DNA of 64,000 nucleotides from Harmothoe impar. Lineage: Eukaryota; Annelida; Polychaeta; Phyllodocida; Polynoidae. The notes beneath the pieces were generated by a model. The model was given only the letters and a program-made list of their open reading frames with translations. It was not told where the DNA came from and did not search any database. The stretch lies in contig OX381705.1 in assembly GCA_947462335.1 (NCBI GenBank), forward strand, positions 46,762,175 through 46,826,174, given 5' to 3'. Position 1 is the stretch's first letter, and the number at the start of each line of letters is the position of its first letter. The position numbers and the translations under genes were made by a program. Shown here piece by piece: positions 55,881-59,150 of the stretch.

Positions 55881-58714
55881 ATGTGTCTGTGAATAATGCT
55901 TAATCATTATTGATCATTTAAAGTATACTAATTCTTAATCAATTCTTAATCATGTAAAGATACCTACCGGTGCGCTGTGCTTTCCATGCTGCCACCAGGG
56001 CGGTCTGGAGGCTCTCCTTATCAGTTTCGGCCACCTGGGTGGTCAGCACTGAGTAGAAGAGGGTGTCCTCTCTGACCAGGGTGGAGGTCTCTGACGACTC
56101 CACCTTGAGGCTGTAGGACTGACCAGCCGGGTTAAGCACCTGCACGTCAGCCTGCAGGCGGGATGGCTCTAGGACAGGAATGGCCTGTGGGATGACAACC
56201 TTTCCACCGGCCATCACAATGTAACTCAGCTTGAACACAAAGTCCCTGTAACATAAAGCACCATTTGTATTATAAAATAGCATTATTTGCACGATGGGAT
56301 ATCATACATTGAACAATTTGCGAGAAGTTAATAATTCTCTAGGCAATTCTGCCCGTGTCTTTTACAATTGAAGGAGTCAATTTTAGCTGTGTCTGAATAC
56401 AAACATGGTGGCCAGTGGCGTAGGAAAAGGGGGGGCCAGGGGGGCCCGGGCCCCCCCAACCAGTGAGGAGGGGGGGCCTGAATATGTTTGGGCCCCCCCA
56501 AAATTTGTAAAATTTTGTAGACCTGTAATATAATACACACAATTTTCAACCCTTTACTCTCCCGCATAGGAAAAAGTGGGGGCAGAGGAGGCCAGGCCCC
56601 AAAATCAGACATAAAGGGAGCTCAAATACTACTTTTCCATACAATCTAATATAAGGATGTATATGAAACATCGTGCATAAAAACTGATACTTTAAGTTGG
56701 TTGGAGTGGGCCCCCCTTTGGCCCCCCCAATAAAGAGTTGCTTCCTACGCCTCTGGTGGGGCTTCAACCTAATTATAGGTGGGAGCTAGCCTGTTTTATC
56801 CATCTTTTATGTGCAGGGCCCGCGGCCGATACAATCAAGAGTGACACAACTTGCTACTGATAGCAATACATCATGAATCTATGCCTATGAATTAATTCAC
56901 ATACCCTGAAACTGACAGGGTCTTCTCCTGTTTGACCACCTTGACGGTCACCTCCTTTGTAACAGTAGCAGTGACCTTCTCCTTGATAATAGTAGTCAGC
57001 TTCTCCTCAAACTTCTCATAGTCAGTCTTAACCACCGTGCTATCCACGTACAGAGCCATGGTGTTCTCATACTGAATGAGCTTCGTCACCTTCCCAGAGA
57101 AGACCTCAAAGGCAACGCCATCTGGTCGAGTGAAGTCTATCTTACTCGAGAAGGTCTCCACACTAATCGTGTTCTCCACAGCGATGGAGGCATCCAGCTT
57201 GTTGATAAGATCTCCAGAGGTAATCGTCACTGTGTACAGGATGGTGGTTAGAAGTGTTCTGAAAAGGATCCACAGGATGCATGTATTGCATGGAGGTGCC
57301 CGTTCAGTGACTATCGTTGCATAAGCCCAAGTATAGTGAGTACCCCAGTGCCCATTTTCTTCGTAAAATTAGAGATACCATCGATAGTCATATATTGAGG
57401 TCATAGAGCCGACAACATTACTAGTCCCTTATATAAAATTGCAACTATCCTGTATCATTAATTGGCGCAGTCGTATTTGAACATATTATCTGATTCAAGG
57501 TACATACCCACTAGATGAGATCATCTCCCGACCTGTCCTCACCCTAACTTCTGTTGATGAATCCTTTAGGACTGTATAGAGGAAAGGAAAGTCATAGTAA
57601 CGTTTAAGCTGTTCAATTTCATGAATTACAATTATCTTTGAAGCGTGTATAGCGCTTGAAATATACTCTAACCAGAGGTTTCTTTAGTCCCCAGCTTAAT
57701 TTAAGGACAATAATTGAATCTGCGGTGATCAGAAACTACTAAATGGTGTAAGAGACTCAAATATCAAACACTATCAAAAGCATCTACCAGATGAAGGCCT
57801 TACTGTTAAGGTACCGCATTCACCTTCCAGGGTGTTTATTGTGGCGCATAATACAAACAACATACAAGGTATTATGTAATAGATAGACTATGCTTATGAG
57901 AAGTTAACTCAAAATAACCACAGTAAACTGGTATAGGATGCCTGCCACTCTATACTATATTTTGAGTTAGCCTCACATAACCATTGTCTATTTGTTTTAA
58001 ACCACAGCTGTAAGGTTATTTGAGTCGAAATGGAAATAACCACGGTATGAATTCTTTTGTCTTAGTCCCCGGCCGTGGTTTAAGTGGGTATTAAACTAGC
58101 ATTACCATCATTAGTCTCTAGAAGAGCTGCCTTGATTGACTTCTCAAACTTGGAGAACTCCTGCTTGGTGACCGACCCAGTGATGGTCTGTGTGAAACAC
58201 GAACTGACGGTAACTATTCCCCTCAGCAGTTTTATATCAGTGACGAAGTTGTAGGGCTCGCCGTTAGGCCTCACCAGGGCCCCTATGGTATCTGTTAGGA
58301 CTTCATTAGATGGGAAAACGCCCTGCAGTCGCCGAGCGTCCTCTCCTGTGCCATTGTTTATGATAGCGATGTAGAGCAGCGAGAATGTATTTCTGTTGGG
58401 GGGGAATATATGTAATGTAGATATACAGTATGAAGATAGATATTTTAAGTAAGGTCTATAGATGTGTGTCAAGTTAGTTTTGCTGCTGACAAAAAGTACA
58501 ATACACAACAATGTTATAAAAGGTGGCTCCAGAGGGGAAAAAAGCCACCTGGCCACCTGGACTGCTCTCCAGGCGATAGTTTAAGCGACCTGCCAACTTT
58601 TACACAAAATGTACTATATGATATAGGGTATAATGTAAGCTTAATGGTTGTTAAAATGAAACGCTCACCCCTTCATGTCAATGACCTCTTCGGAACCAAG
58701 GACTGTCGCAGAAG
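16899..58714 (-). CDS. Giant tandem-domain type I membrane protein, 3' part of a 46+ exon gene
   Basis: I do not recognise this family. Joining 46 GT-AG exons on the minus strand gives one open frame of about 3,208 residues, still open at the 5' side. It contains 27 complete and one partial copy of a 100-120 residue unit, then a transmembrane helix and a cytoplasmic tail. Each unit has segment A (an F/Y-x-Y-x-V-x-V-D-G-like start, a helix-like middle, an aromatic/acidic helix ending near A-W) and segment B (V-x-V-x-x-Q-E-E-x-hydrophobic, ending in Gly). Usually A and B are separate exons; nine units have them fused. The repeats are Ser/Thr-rich and nearly Cys-free. The predicted order beta-alpha-beta-beta-alpha-beta would suit a ferredoxin-like or SEA-like fold, but that is inference. 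Phase agrees at every junction, so the model is strong even though function is unknown. A cell-surface adhesion or recognition role is plausible only. Confidence 0.85.
17263..17337. repeat. 31 bp perfect inverted repeat in the last intron
   Basis: Arms 17263-17293 and 17307-17337 are reverse complements around a 13 bp AT-rich loop, starting AATAAGTATAATATTTCAC. This is a miniature inverted-repeat element or an RNA hairpin in the intron before the tail exon. Confidence 0.75.
17635..17729 (-). CDS. Transmembrane exon
   Basis: A 95 nt exon with acceptor TGTTCCAG and donor GTAAGA. It starts in phase 0 with NDDW, then a hydrophobic run of about 24 residues ([15 protein letters not shown] continuing VVLAVIIVC), then HRHR. 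The polar start and basic end give a single-pass helix with the repeats outside the cell. Confidence 0.93.
17884..18328 (-). CDS. Unit 28: membrane-proximal domain with C-terminal extension
   Basis: A 445 nt exon, phase 2 in and phase 0 out. It starts [16 protein letters not shown] and aligns with unit 27 over A and B, including the shared motif C-G-C-x-x-K-R (CGCTPKRC here) and a B-like strand [11 protein letters not shown]. About 55 further residues include another Cys (VRYCVSS) and a Lys-rich helix. It is the only unit with four Cys. The donor is GTTAGT. Confidence 0.83.
18851..19562 (-). CDS. Unit 26 B + unit 27: exon 19263-19562 and furin-site exon 18851-18953
   Basis: Exon 19263-19562 is phase 1 on both sides. 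It encodes the B segment of unit 26 ([16 protein letters not shown]) fused to unit 27 A ([14 protein letters not shown], then a CGCKAKRK motif). The following 103 nt exon starts with the B strand [11 protein letters not shown], then PRRQRRDK, a consensus furin-type site, and ends EFVGPNG. Cleavage here would cut the last B segment just before the membrane-proximal domain. Confidence 0.82.
20123..20361 (-). CDS. Unit 26: A exon
   Basis: A short A exon (239 nt) starting [17 protein letters not shown], with a Glu/Leu-rich helix-like middle and ending [13 protein letters not shown]. It is phase 2 in and phase 1 out. Its B segment is the first part of the next exon. Confidence 0.8.
20684..21007 (-). 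CDS. Unit 25: fused A+B exon, diverged
   Basis: A 324 nt exon, phase 2 on both sides. It starts [16 protein letters not shown] and has a Pro-rich loop (DDRPPPGSS). The end ([17 protein letters not shown]) is a diverged B segment. Confidence 0.8.
21174..22060 (-). CDS. Unit 24: exons A 21795-22060 and B 21174-21231
   Basis: A starts [16 protein letters not shown] and ends [14 protein letters not shown] encodes [17 protein letters not shown] 294 bp palindromic element lies in the intron between them. Confidence 0.84.
21346..21639. mobile_element. 294 bp palindromic element with TTGA duplication
   Basis: The arms are long reverse complements (left GTGTCTCATGAGATTG, right the matching CTCATGAGACAC), with most of the element forming the stem around about 21470. 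Flanks are TTGA at 21342-21345 and 21640-21643. Repeated GGTCAAAGACTACAC motifs lie in the right arm. It sits in a host intron. Confidence 0.78.
22493..23183 (-). CDS. Unit 23: exons A 22897-23183 and B 22493-22544
   Basis: A starts [17 protein letters not shown] and ends [16 protein letters not shown] encodes [14 protein letters not shown] and ends with a split Gln codon rather than Gly. Confidence 0.83.
23378..26320 (-). CDS. Units 21 and 22: one 608 nt exon (25713-26320) plus B exon 23378-23435
   Basis: The large exon encodes all of unit 21 ([14 protein letters not shown] to [16 protein letters not shown]) followed without an intron by segment A of unit 22 ([15 protein letters not shown] to [12 protein letters not shown]). 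The unit 22 B exon encodes [15 protein letters not shown] and lacks the usual Q-E-E. This is the only exon in the window that contains a whole unit plus the next A segment. Confidence 0.85.
23900..24740. repeat. Tandem array of ~132 bp units
   Basis: About five to six imperfect copies, each containing CATCTTGGCAGCCATCTTGG and CACACAAGGAAATCAGACAA. Starts of the same motif at 24424, 24557 and 24690 give a period near 132 bp. The frame is open across copies, but I treat that as a product of the repeat. It lies in the intron between exons 25713-26320 and 23378-23435. Confidence 0.8.
24200..24421. mobile_element. 222 bp element with perfect 17 bp inverted ends and TA duplication
   Basis: Ends CCGTAAATTCTCGCGTA and its reverse complement, flanked by TA. 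It interrupts a tandem array. Neighbouring copies read CCCTACTATCCATG where this one is split after CCCTACTA, giving an internal empty site. Repeated CGGCTTATA-like motifs lie inside. The TA duplication suggests a Tc1/mariner-type origin. Confidence 0.85.
24740..25020. repeat. Purine-rich GAGGGCAGAGGGAGGA tract
   Basis: About 280 bp of nearly pure G/A strand with irregular GAGGGCAGAGG repeats, directly after the 132 bp array. It is a candidate triplex- or G-quadruplex-forming sequence. Confidence 0.75.
25021..25712. other. Intron segment before the 608 nt exon
   Basis: Unique-looking sequence downstream of exon 25713-26320 and beside the purine tract. No repeat or exon seen. Confidence 0.4.
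26321..27380. other. 1.06 kb intron without recognised content
   Basis: Intron between the unit 20 exon and exon 25713-26320. AT-rich. Short TTATCATT / GATAACG words recur near 26,670-26,750. Nothing else is evident. Confidence 0.5.
27381..27707 (-). CDS. Unit 20: fused A+B exon after the DIRS insertion
   Basis: A 327 nt exon, phase 2 on both sides, starting [16 protein letters not shown] and ending [15 protein letters not shown]. Its donor joins directly to exon 25713-26320 in frame, replacing the usual split Gly with Leu. DIRS element 1 ends 86 bp upstream of its acceptor. Confidence 0.84.
27794..27925 (-). repeat. DIRS element 1 right terminal repeat
   Basis: The outer 96 bp (27794-27889) match 28078-28173 in reverse complement. 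The inner part (27883-27925) is the inverted copy of the left repeat. On the minus strand it contains GGTAAGTACTCG, a consensus splice-donor-like motif. Confidence 0.9.
28078..28211 (-). repeat. DIRS element 1 internal complementary region
   Basis: Positions 28078-28173 are complementary to the right outer end and 28172-28211 to the left outer end, overlapping by AA. In DIRS elements this region is thought to template the circular DNA junction used by the recombinase. Confidence 0.92.
28609..29730 (-). CDS. Tyrosine recombinase, DIRS element 1
   Basis: 373 codons. It integrates the circular DNA copy of the element. Visible catalytic motifs are the first Arg in SGQRGQ (about residue 197), H-x-x-R in AHSTRGAS (about 315), HGSW (about 340) and the nucleophile Tyr in AKHYNK (about 350). 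This is the R..HxxR..H..Y set of phage-integrase-type enzymes. The frame opens at a non-ATG codon and overlaps the RT frame by about 120 nt, so translation may start by recoding, reinitiation or from a spliced RNA. There are no internal stops. Confidence 0.93.
   Translation of the reverse strand: MVPSGLETGKGQFQGLPEERKPLRARRLTGKARPKGFAILRNDLIQNQGCDRETAEFLLESWSTGTQKVYETYMDQWATFCIIHRISLRSPSPFEVCRFLRLLSEKGRAFGTVNAARCALSVLVKNLDNGKTMGTHYWVCRAVRTAYRRNPPSPRYNKFWDIRLVFSMFQRWGANEGLSTQFLGFKLTMLILLVSGQRGQVIPALDLRNLTWLDSGSARFVLKGLMKTARTGEPLKELVLEPFHEEETLCVVCALKRYVRVTEPVRLDKEGRRKHSLFLSFRKPFGEIGQDSSKRWVLAVLSAAGVDTRVYRAHSTRGASTSAGGRLGVSTAVLLRHGSWKGAKTMAKHYNKPIENPKPPKTLARILLEDSIE
29610..31505 (-). CDS. Reverse transcriptase / RNase H with methyltransferase-like tail, DIRS element 1
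   Basis: 631 codons. RT motifs: SIDLKDAYY (first catalytic Asp), [20 protein letters not shown] (YxDD box), LEFLGFVID. RNase H acidic residues: DTDAS, NVLELRA, RTDNMTA, KADKASR. After these come [22 protein letters not shown] and YAFPPF, a region matching the Dam-like methyltransferase segment of DIRS polyproteins as I recall it. Its PP motif reads FPP, not the D/N/S-PP of active enzymes, so it may be inactive. The frame is -1 relative to Gag and has no ATG before the RT core. Confidence 0.93.
   Translation of the reverse strand: MCKHTETVLDFELTNTPENFYGGQTVDFLANWEKVTSDPWVLKNAAGIEIPLLKKPVQTHVPKPYALRDFDPIRIDAEIERMLNKGVIEKVEPEQDQWISSIFAKEKANGEIRIILDLSDFNKLIPYEHFKMDNLQTALELVRKDWYMASIDLKDAYYTFPISEQDRKFLKFVWGNELYQYRVIPNGVACAPRIFTKLLAPIFCKLREQGCEAFPYIDDTFIMGSSYEECLASTAKLAKIFDDLGLVIHPKKSVMTPSTTLEFLGFVIDTEQMNVSLPEKKVDKVLQETEQILGKTDLTIREVAGTVGLFNAYAKGVEYGMSHYKALERCKNKALKLSGGNYEASMTLSKEAVEDIRWWIHNVENNCCRIRNSLPDLSIDTDASMQGWGAYLGDHTIGGRWLPEEQDHINVLELRAINLALHSLGKVMNVHVHIRTDNMTALHYVSKMGGVKSPACDKVARFIWAWAEARQSWLTVSFVPGVLNIKADKASRVFNDNLEWKLNDRIYKRICNIWGNPQWDLFASRTNHKCERYCSWKPDPGASHVDSLTMSWEGINAYAFPPFSIIPRVLRKLEAEDPSKLVLVVPDWPGRAWYPRALKLAKASFKVYPRNANLLGRDDSLGRLALRVLRY
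31508..33262 (-). CDS. Gag-like protein with RS domain, DIRS element 1
   Basis: 584 codons from an ATG. Residues about 100-130 are acidic repeats ([12 protein letters not shown]). About residues 130-235 form a long Arg/Ser domain with repeated [11 protein letters not shown] units, as in SR splicing factors. The later half ([17 protein letters not shown], then [12 protein letters not shown]) is homologous to the Gag of DIRS element 2. The end is basic (Arg/Lys/Gly/Asn) and probably binds RNA. Placement first in the element and the basic tail support a Gag role. Confidence 0.85.
   Translation of the reverse strand: MKGKTPLKVKTLPQQSDILKNLIAKALEEVKIPQTPFMHTRAKVHASPRASTSKEKGKPDPPKTDSQNGDESEANSEGTPPNKVKLFPIFTKMPEELGQKTDSNEGESEDEGESEDEGESEDEVVEERPYKRARARSRSRSRRRSRTRSNSHRRRSRSRRRSHSRGRSHSRRRSHRSRSRSRSVRRRSRSRSARRRSRSRSARRRSRSRSARRRSRSRSRSRSVRRHRSKSRSREKSRARTKTPEKERAKAKPKGPPKLVKEKPRNPVISESEDGFGHEADEEAEGSQAESEDSEVERAKKVKEKLKGVKDGAFADKAAGILTYKDGPPSSKKAHKTLAAIVERFTQTALPDKENESMKKRKLIPPPKNVSAMRIPPIDAGPLTELNNKGNKNALALDGHMVNAQEAIMAGLTAFLPTLEIMINRGEQKDPELNEAAASAVDGIEMLVLANNCIVRKRREMLRPFLIQDYTKAIMESPMGGATLFAEAKKVVEKCKEDIEFTQSIMRAKGRSNNRNRNTKSKKDFQKRGGYKKKRRQGDERRSGKENRHQDERRDKRRQDDGKNRDSGASRGRGRGTSRGNRRK
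33263..34552 (-). other. DIRS element 1 untranslated leader
   Basis: 1.29 kb between the left terminal repeat and the Gag ATG. Apart from the three direct repeats I see no ORF of note. It probably contains the element promoter. Confidence 0.6.
33365..33634 (-). repeat. Three direct repeats in the DIRS element 1 leader
   Basis: A 26-28 bp sequence with core TTTTCGGCATAAGGTAT occurs at 33365-33391, 33511-33538 and 33607-33634 (third copy GGGCATAAGG). Copies 2 and 3 share a preceding AATGCCT. They lie between the left terminal repeat and the Gag start and could be RNA packaging or promoter elements (inference). Confidence 0.75.
34553..34627 (-). repeat. DIRS element 1 left terminal repeat
   Basis: The outer 40 bp (34588-34627) match 28172-28211 in reverse complement. 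The inner part (34553-34597) is an inverted copy of 27883-27925 at the other end, including GTGACGTCACTTCCGGTAG with a CRE-like TGACGTCA palindrome. Confidence 0.9.
34706..35292 (-). CDS. Unit 19: exons A 35012-35292 and B 34706-34763
   Basis: A starts [16 protein letters not shown] and ends [15 protein letters not shown] encodes [16 protein letters not shown]. The next intron contains DIRS element 1, beginning 78 bp past this B donor. Confidence 0.83.
35738..36312 (-). CDS. Unit 18: exons A 36047-36312 and B 35738-35798
   Basis: A starts [17 protein letters not shown] and ends [15 protein letters not shown] encodes [16 protein letters not shown]. Frame is kept at both joins. Confidence 0.85.
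36626..36689. repeat. Palindromic hairpin in an intron
   Basis: Arms starting CTGGCGGACAAATGACTAG and ending CTCGTCATTTATCCGCCAG pair with few mismatches around TTTT/AATATT. It may be a miniature transposon remnant. Confidence 0.65.
36784..37107 (-). CDS. Unit 17: fused A+B exon
   Basis: A 324 nt exon, phase 2 on both sides, starting [15 protein letters not shown] and ending [15 protein letters not shown]. Confidence 0.85.
37282..39278 (-). CDS. Unit 16: exons A 38995-39278 and B 37282-37345
   Basis: A starts [18 protein letters not shown] encodes [16 protein letters not shown]. The 1.65 kb intron between them holds two minisatellites in opposite orientation and a C-rich inverted-repeat element. 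Confidence 0.85.
37520..38080. repeat. Degenerate ~20 bp repeats around copy 1 of the TTA element
   Basis: Words such as TAGGCACCCTGCCC, TAGGCCCCCTG and ACGTCCACAACCCTC recur on both sides of 37603-37923, suggesting that a minisatellite was split by the insertion. Confidence 0.6.
37603..37923. mobile_element. Inverted-repeat element with C-tracts, TTA duplication (copy 1)
   Basis: 321 bp with terminal inverted repeats GGGAGTGATCATTTTT followed by AACAACAGGGGGG-like sequence, flanked by TTA at 37600-37602 and 37924-37926. Inside are many homopolymer C or G tracts and GCGCGC runs. A TTA duplication with G-rich ends fits PIF/Harbinger-type elements (inference). No transposase is encoded. Confidence 0.82.
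38090..38460. repeat. Minisatellite CTCACGTCCAACCCC (about 15 bp)
   Basis: About 25 copies of a unit around CCTCACGTCCAACCC on the plus strand, in the intron between the exons of unit 16. It is followed by the same core in reverse complement. Confidence 0.9.
38500..38945. repeat. Minisatellite GGACGTGAGGAGATGGTAGT (about 20 bp)
   Basis: About 22 copies sharing the core TGGACGTGAGG, which is the reverse complement of the core of the preceding array. The two arrays face each other and could pair. Confidence 0.9.
39686..40211 (-). CDS. Unit 15: exons A 39940-40211 and B 39686-39737
   Basis: A starts [16 protein letters not shown], diverged from the usual start, and contains one Cys (AIICPDF). 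Its later part ([16 protein letters not shown]) is typical. B encodes [15 protein letters not shown]. The two exon starts of units 15 and 16 (QTVY, QTVF) are alike. Confidence 0.82.
40485..40673. mobile_element. Small non-autonomous element, family G (copy a)
   Basis: It starts TGTGGCTCCAGAGGGG and ends ACCCCTCTGCACCCCC, with internal GCGACCTGGCGACCTGG-like motifs. It is homologous to copies at 47105, 48794 and 58523. The flanks AACATG and AATATG resemble a short target duplication. Confidence 0.75.
40685..41023 (-). CDS. Unit 14: fused A+B exon
   Basis: A 339 nt exon, phase 2 on both sides, starting [15 protein letters not shown] and ending [16 protein letters not shown] transposon copy sits 12 bp downstream of its donor. 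Confidence 0.85.
41321..45914 (-). CDS. Unit 13: exons A 45646-45914 and B 41321-41381
   Basis: A starts [16 protein letters not shown] encodes [17 protein letters not shown]. They are separated by a 4.26 kb intron, the longest one without a DIRS insertion, which contains the 1.84 kb minisatellite of 16 bp units. The B acceptor (TTTAAG) is weak. Frame still agrees on both sides. Confidence 0.72.
41840..43680. repeat. Minisatellite, 16 bp unit, about 115 copies
   Basis: The unit is CGGGATAAACGGAGAA with variants (GGGAGAAAGGGAGAAC, GGGCTAAACGGAGAAC). It starts nearly perfect and becomes heterogeneous, with higher-order blocks. It fills 1.84 kb of the intron between the two exons of unit 13. 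Apparent ORFs inside it are frames of the repeat. Confidence 0.95.
43690..45560. other. Rest of the long unit 13 intron
   Basis: Between the minisatellite and the unit 13 A exon. It holds AAATCGGTTTTGGGGGC direct repeats (43780-43855), short CAGCCACCTGCT repeats (about 44,005-44,070) and the 94 bp inverted-repeat element. I see no convincing exon; small ORFs lack supporting splice context. Confidence 0.5.
44290..44383. mobile_element. 94 bp miniature inverted-repeat element
   Basis: Ends AACCCTTTGAGGCC and GGCCTTAAAGGGTT are near-perfect reverse complements, next to TTA or TA on each side. It is very short and non-coding. Confidence 0.65.
46044..46356. mobile_element. Inverted-repeat element with C-tracts, TTA duplication (copy 2, opposite orientation)
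   Basis: 313 bp, the same element as 37603-37923 but inverted, flanked by TTA at 46041-46043 and 46357-46359. It has inserted into a CGACATG-repeat sequence, which resumes after it (GTGACATGGG). Confidence 0.82.
46730..47608 (-). CDS. Unit 12: exons A 47328-47608 and B 46730-46787
   Basis: A starts [15 protein letters not shown] after the acceptor CTCAAAG. B encodes [17 protein letters not shown] short inverted-repeat transposon copy ends 18 bp downstream of the A donor. Confidence 0.82.
47105..47309. mobile_element. Small non-autonomous element, family G (copy b)
   Basis: 205 bp, flanked by the 7 bp repeat ATATATG on both sides. Imperfect inverted ends: CCAGAGGGGTC left, GACCCCTCTGCACCCCC right. 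Same orientation as the other copies. Confidence 0.8.
48006..48634 (-). CDS. Unit 11: exons A 48351-48634 and B 48006-48069
   Basis: A starts [17 protein letters not shown] encodes [16 protein letters not shown]. Donors are GTAGGT and GTATGT. Phases are as in the other split units. Confidence 0.85.
48794..48995. mobile_element. Small non-autonomous element, family G (copy c)
   Basis: 202 bp, flanked by the 7 bp repeat ATGATTG on both sides. The left end is diverged (TGCCTGCAGATGGGTC); the interior is very similar to copy b. Confidence 0.8.
49098..49445 (-). CDS. Unit 10: fused A+B exon
   Basis: A 348 nt exon, phase 2 on both sides, starting [16 protein letters not shown] and ending [16 protein letters not shown]. 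It is the third fused exon in a row after units 8 and 9, so these three may have arisen by duplication of one fused exon. Confidence 0.85.
49785..50003. repeat. CGACATG-rich dispersed repeat
   Basis: Repeated CGACATG, AAAATCGAC and TGACATG words over about 220 bp, starting AAATTCGACATGGCGACATGG. The same start occurs at about 46,007, where the TTA-flanked element interrupts it. Confidence 0.65.
50032..50379 (-). CDS. Unit 9: fused A+B exon, very Ser/Thr-rich
   Basis: A 348 nt exon, phase 2 on both sides, starting [13 protein letters not shown] and ending [14 protein letters not shown]. It is the clearest example of the B consensus. The middle is dominated by Ser and Thr, which suggests O-glycosylation (inference). 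Confidence 0.87.
50728..51069 (-). CDS. Unit 8: fused A+B exon
   Basis: A 342 nt exon, phase 2 on both sides. It starts [17 protein letters not shown] and ends in the B motif [16 protein letters not shown]. No intron separates A from B. Confidence 0.85.
51379..53261 (-). CDS. Unit 7: A 52984-53261, basic micro-exon 52384-52416, B 51379-51463
   Basis: A starts [16 protein letters not shown]. Between A and B lies a 33 nt exon with TTTTAG acceptor and GTGAGT donor. It is phase 1 on both sides and encodes [10 protein letters not shown], followed by Ala from the join. That is a strong furin-type cleavage motif. Because the micro-exon is symmetric, skipping it would keep frame and remove the site. 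The B exon is long for its class (85 nt) and ends [14 protein letters not shown]. Confidence 0.78.
52853..52916. repeat. Imperfect hairpin GATGAATGCTGC / GGCTGCATTCATGCATC
   Basis: Short inverted repeat in the intron near unit 7. A related motif (GATGCATGAATGTAGC) occurs near 9,486, so it may be a dispersed repeat. Confidence 0.45.
53449..54052 (-). CDS. Unit 6: exons A 53790-54052 and B 53449-53515
   Basis: A starts [17 protein letters not shown], a clear copy of the unit start. B encodes [18 protein letters not shown]. The A donor is GTAGGA. All joins keep frame. Confidence 0.85.
54610..55258 (-). CDS. Unit 5: exons A 54981-55258 and B 54610-54676
   Basis: A starts [15 protein letters not shown] and is rich in Ser/Thr in its second half. 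B encodes [19 protein letters not shown]. Phases are 2/1 and 1/2 as in the other split units. Confidence 0.85.
55478..56245 (-). CDS. Unit 4: exons A 55968-56245 and B 55478-55544
   Basis: A starts [16 protein letters not shown] and ends [15 protein letters not shown] encodes [17 protein letters not shown]. The 423 bp intron between them contains a long AT dinucleotide run. Confidence 0.85.
55790..55877. repeat. (AT)n microsatellite
   Basis: About 88 bp of uninterrupted TA repeats in the unit 4 intron. Confidence 0.95.
56413..56755. mobile_element. Inverted-repeat element with CAGTGGCGTAGGAA ends
   Basis: 343 bp. Left end CAGTGGCGTAGGAA, right end TTCCTACGCCTCTG. The ends carry GGGCCCCCCC tracts. 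It lies in the intron between units 3 and 4. No ORF for a transposase. Flanking GTGG may be part of the duplication. Confidence 0.75.
56905..57258 (-). CDS. Unit 3: fused A+B exon
   Basis: One 354 nt exon carries both segments, from [12 protein letters not shown] to the B motif [14 protein letters not shown]. It begins and ends in phase 2, so it has the same outer phases as a split unit. The A/B intron is absent. Confidence 0.85.
57508..58392 (-). CDS. Unit 2: exons A 58106-58392 and B 57508-57571
   Basis: The A exon follows CCCCAACAG and ends at a weak donor (GTAATG). It encodes [13 protein letters not shown] near its start and [14 protein letters not shown] near its end. The B exon encodes [15 protein letters not shown]. 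Both joins keep frame. Confidence 0.8.
58523..58612. mobile_element. Small non-autonomous element, family G (copy d, truncated)
   Basis: Only the left part is present (GTGGCTCCAGAGGGG, then CCACCTGGCCACCTGG). The right end is missing. Confidence 0.65.
58669..58714 (-). CDS. Unit 1 (partial): short B exon
   Basis: A 46 nt exon between TTTCTAG and GTGAGC, phase 1 in and phase 2 out, encoding the B motif [12 protein letters not shown]. It is the most upstream exon in the window. Its A exon must lie beyond the second DIRS element, whose end is only 45 bp upstream of this exon. Confidence 0.75.
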
Positions 58715-58758
58715 CTAGAAATACAAGTGGATAGTTGAATTAGACGGGCATCGATATA

Positions 58759-58859
58759 AATAGGTAATTACCCGAGGAACTTACCTTGGTTAGGTATGAA
58801 GGGGAATTGATGTTCTAACGATGCCTCAGTACCACGAGTTGGACTGAGGAGGACGAGGG
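58759..58859 (-). repeat. DIRS element 2 right terminal end
   Basis: 101 bp matching 58999-59099 in reverse complement with few differences. It begins AATAGGTAATTACCCGAGG and, like element 1, contains GGTAAGT on the minus strand. The inner terminal repeat shared with the unseen left end should follow at about 58850-58920. Confidence 0.88.
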
Positions 58860-58998
58860 AGAAGACACCGAACCGGAAGTGAGCAGTTTAAGAGCGGGAG
58901 CATCAAGGGAAGACATAATAGGATATGAGTAGAAGTAGTAATTACCGAAAAGTAGTTTTCTTCAATTGTAATCTTAGCTTTAGGGGATGGAGGGAGGG

Positions 58999-59150
58999 CC
59001 CTCGTCCTCCTCAGTCCAACTCATGGTACTGAGGCATTGTTAGAACATCAATTCCCCTTCATAACTAACCAAGGTAAGTTCCTCGGGTAATTACCTATTC
59101 TAACTCTCCCGTCAGCACCACTCGTTGTGCTGTCGGAGAACAAGGGAGAA
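58999..59150 (-). repeat. DIRS element 2 internal complementary region
   Basis: Positions 58999-59099 are complementary to the right outer end. From 59098 onward (AACTCTCCCGTCAGCACC and on to about 59150) it has no partner in the window. By analogy with element 1 it should be complementary to the left outer end. The exact inner limit is uncertain. Confidence 0.82.

Noticed and set aside
16899..58714. Assignment of the repeats to SEA, fibronectin III, cadherin or Ig domains
   Set aside because: Length and likely topology are SEA-like, but I see no GSVVV cleavage motif, no Ig Cys/Trp pattern, no FNIII Trp/Tyr pattern and no cadherin calcium motifs.
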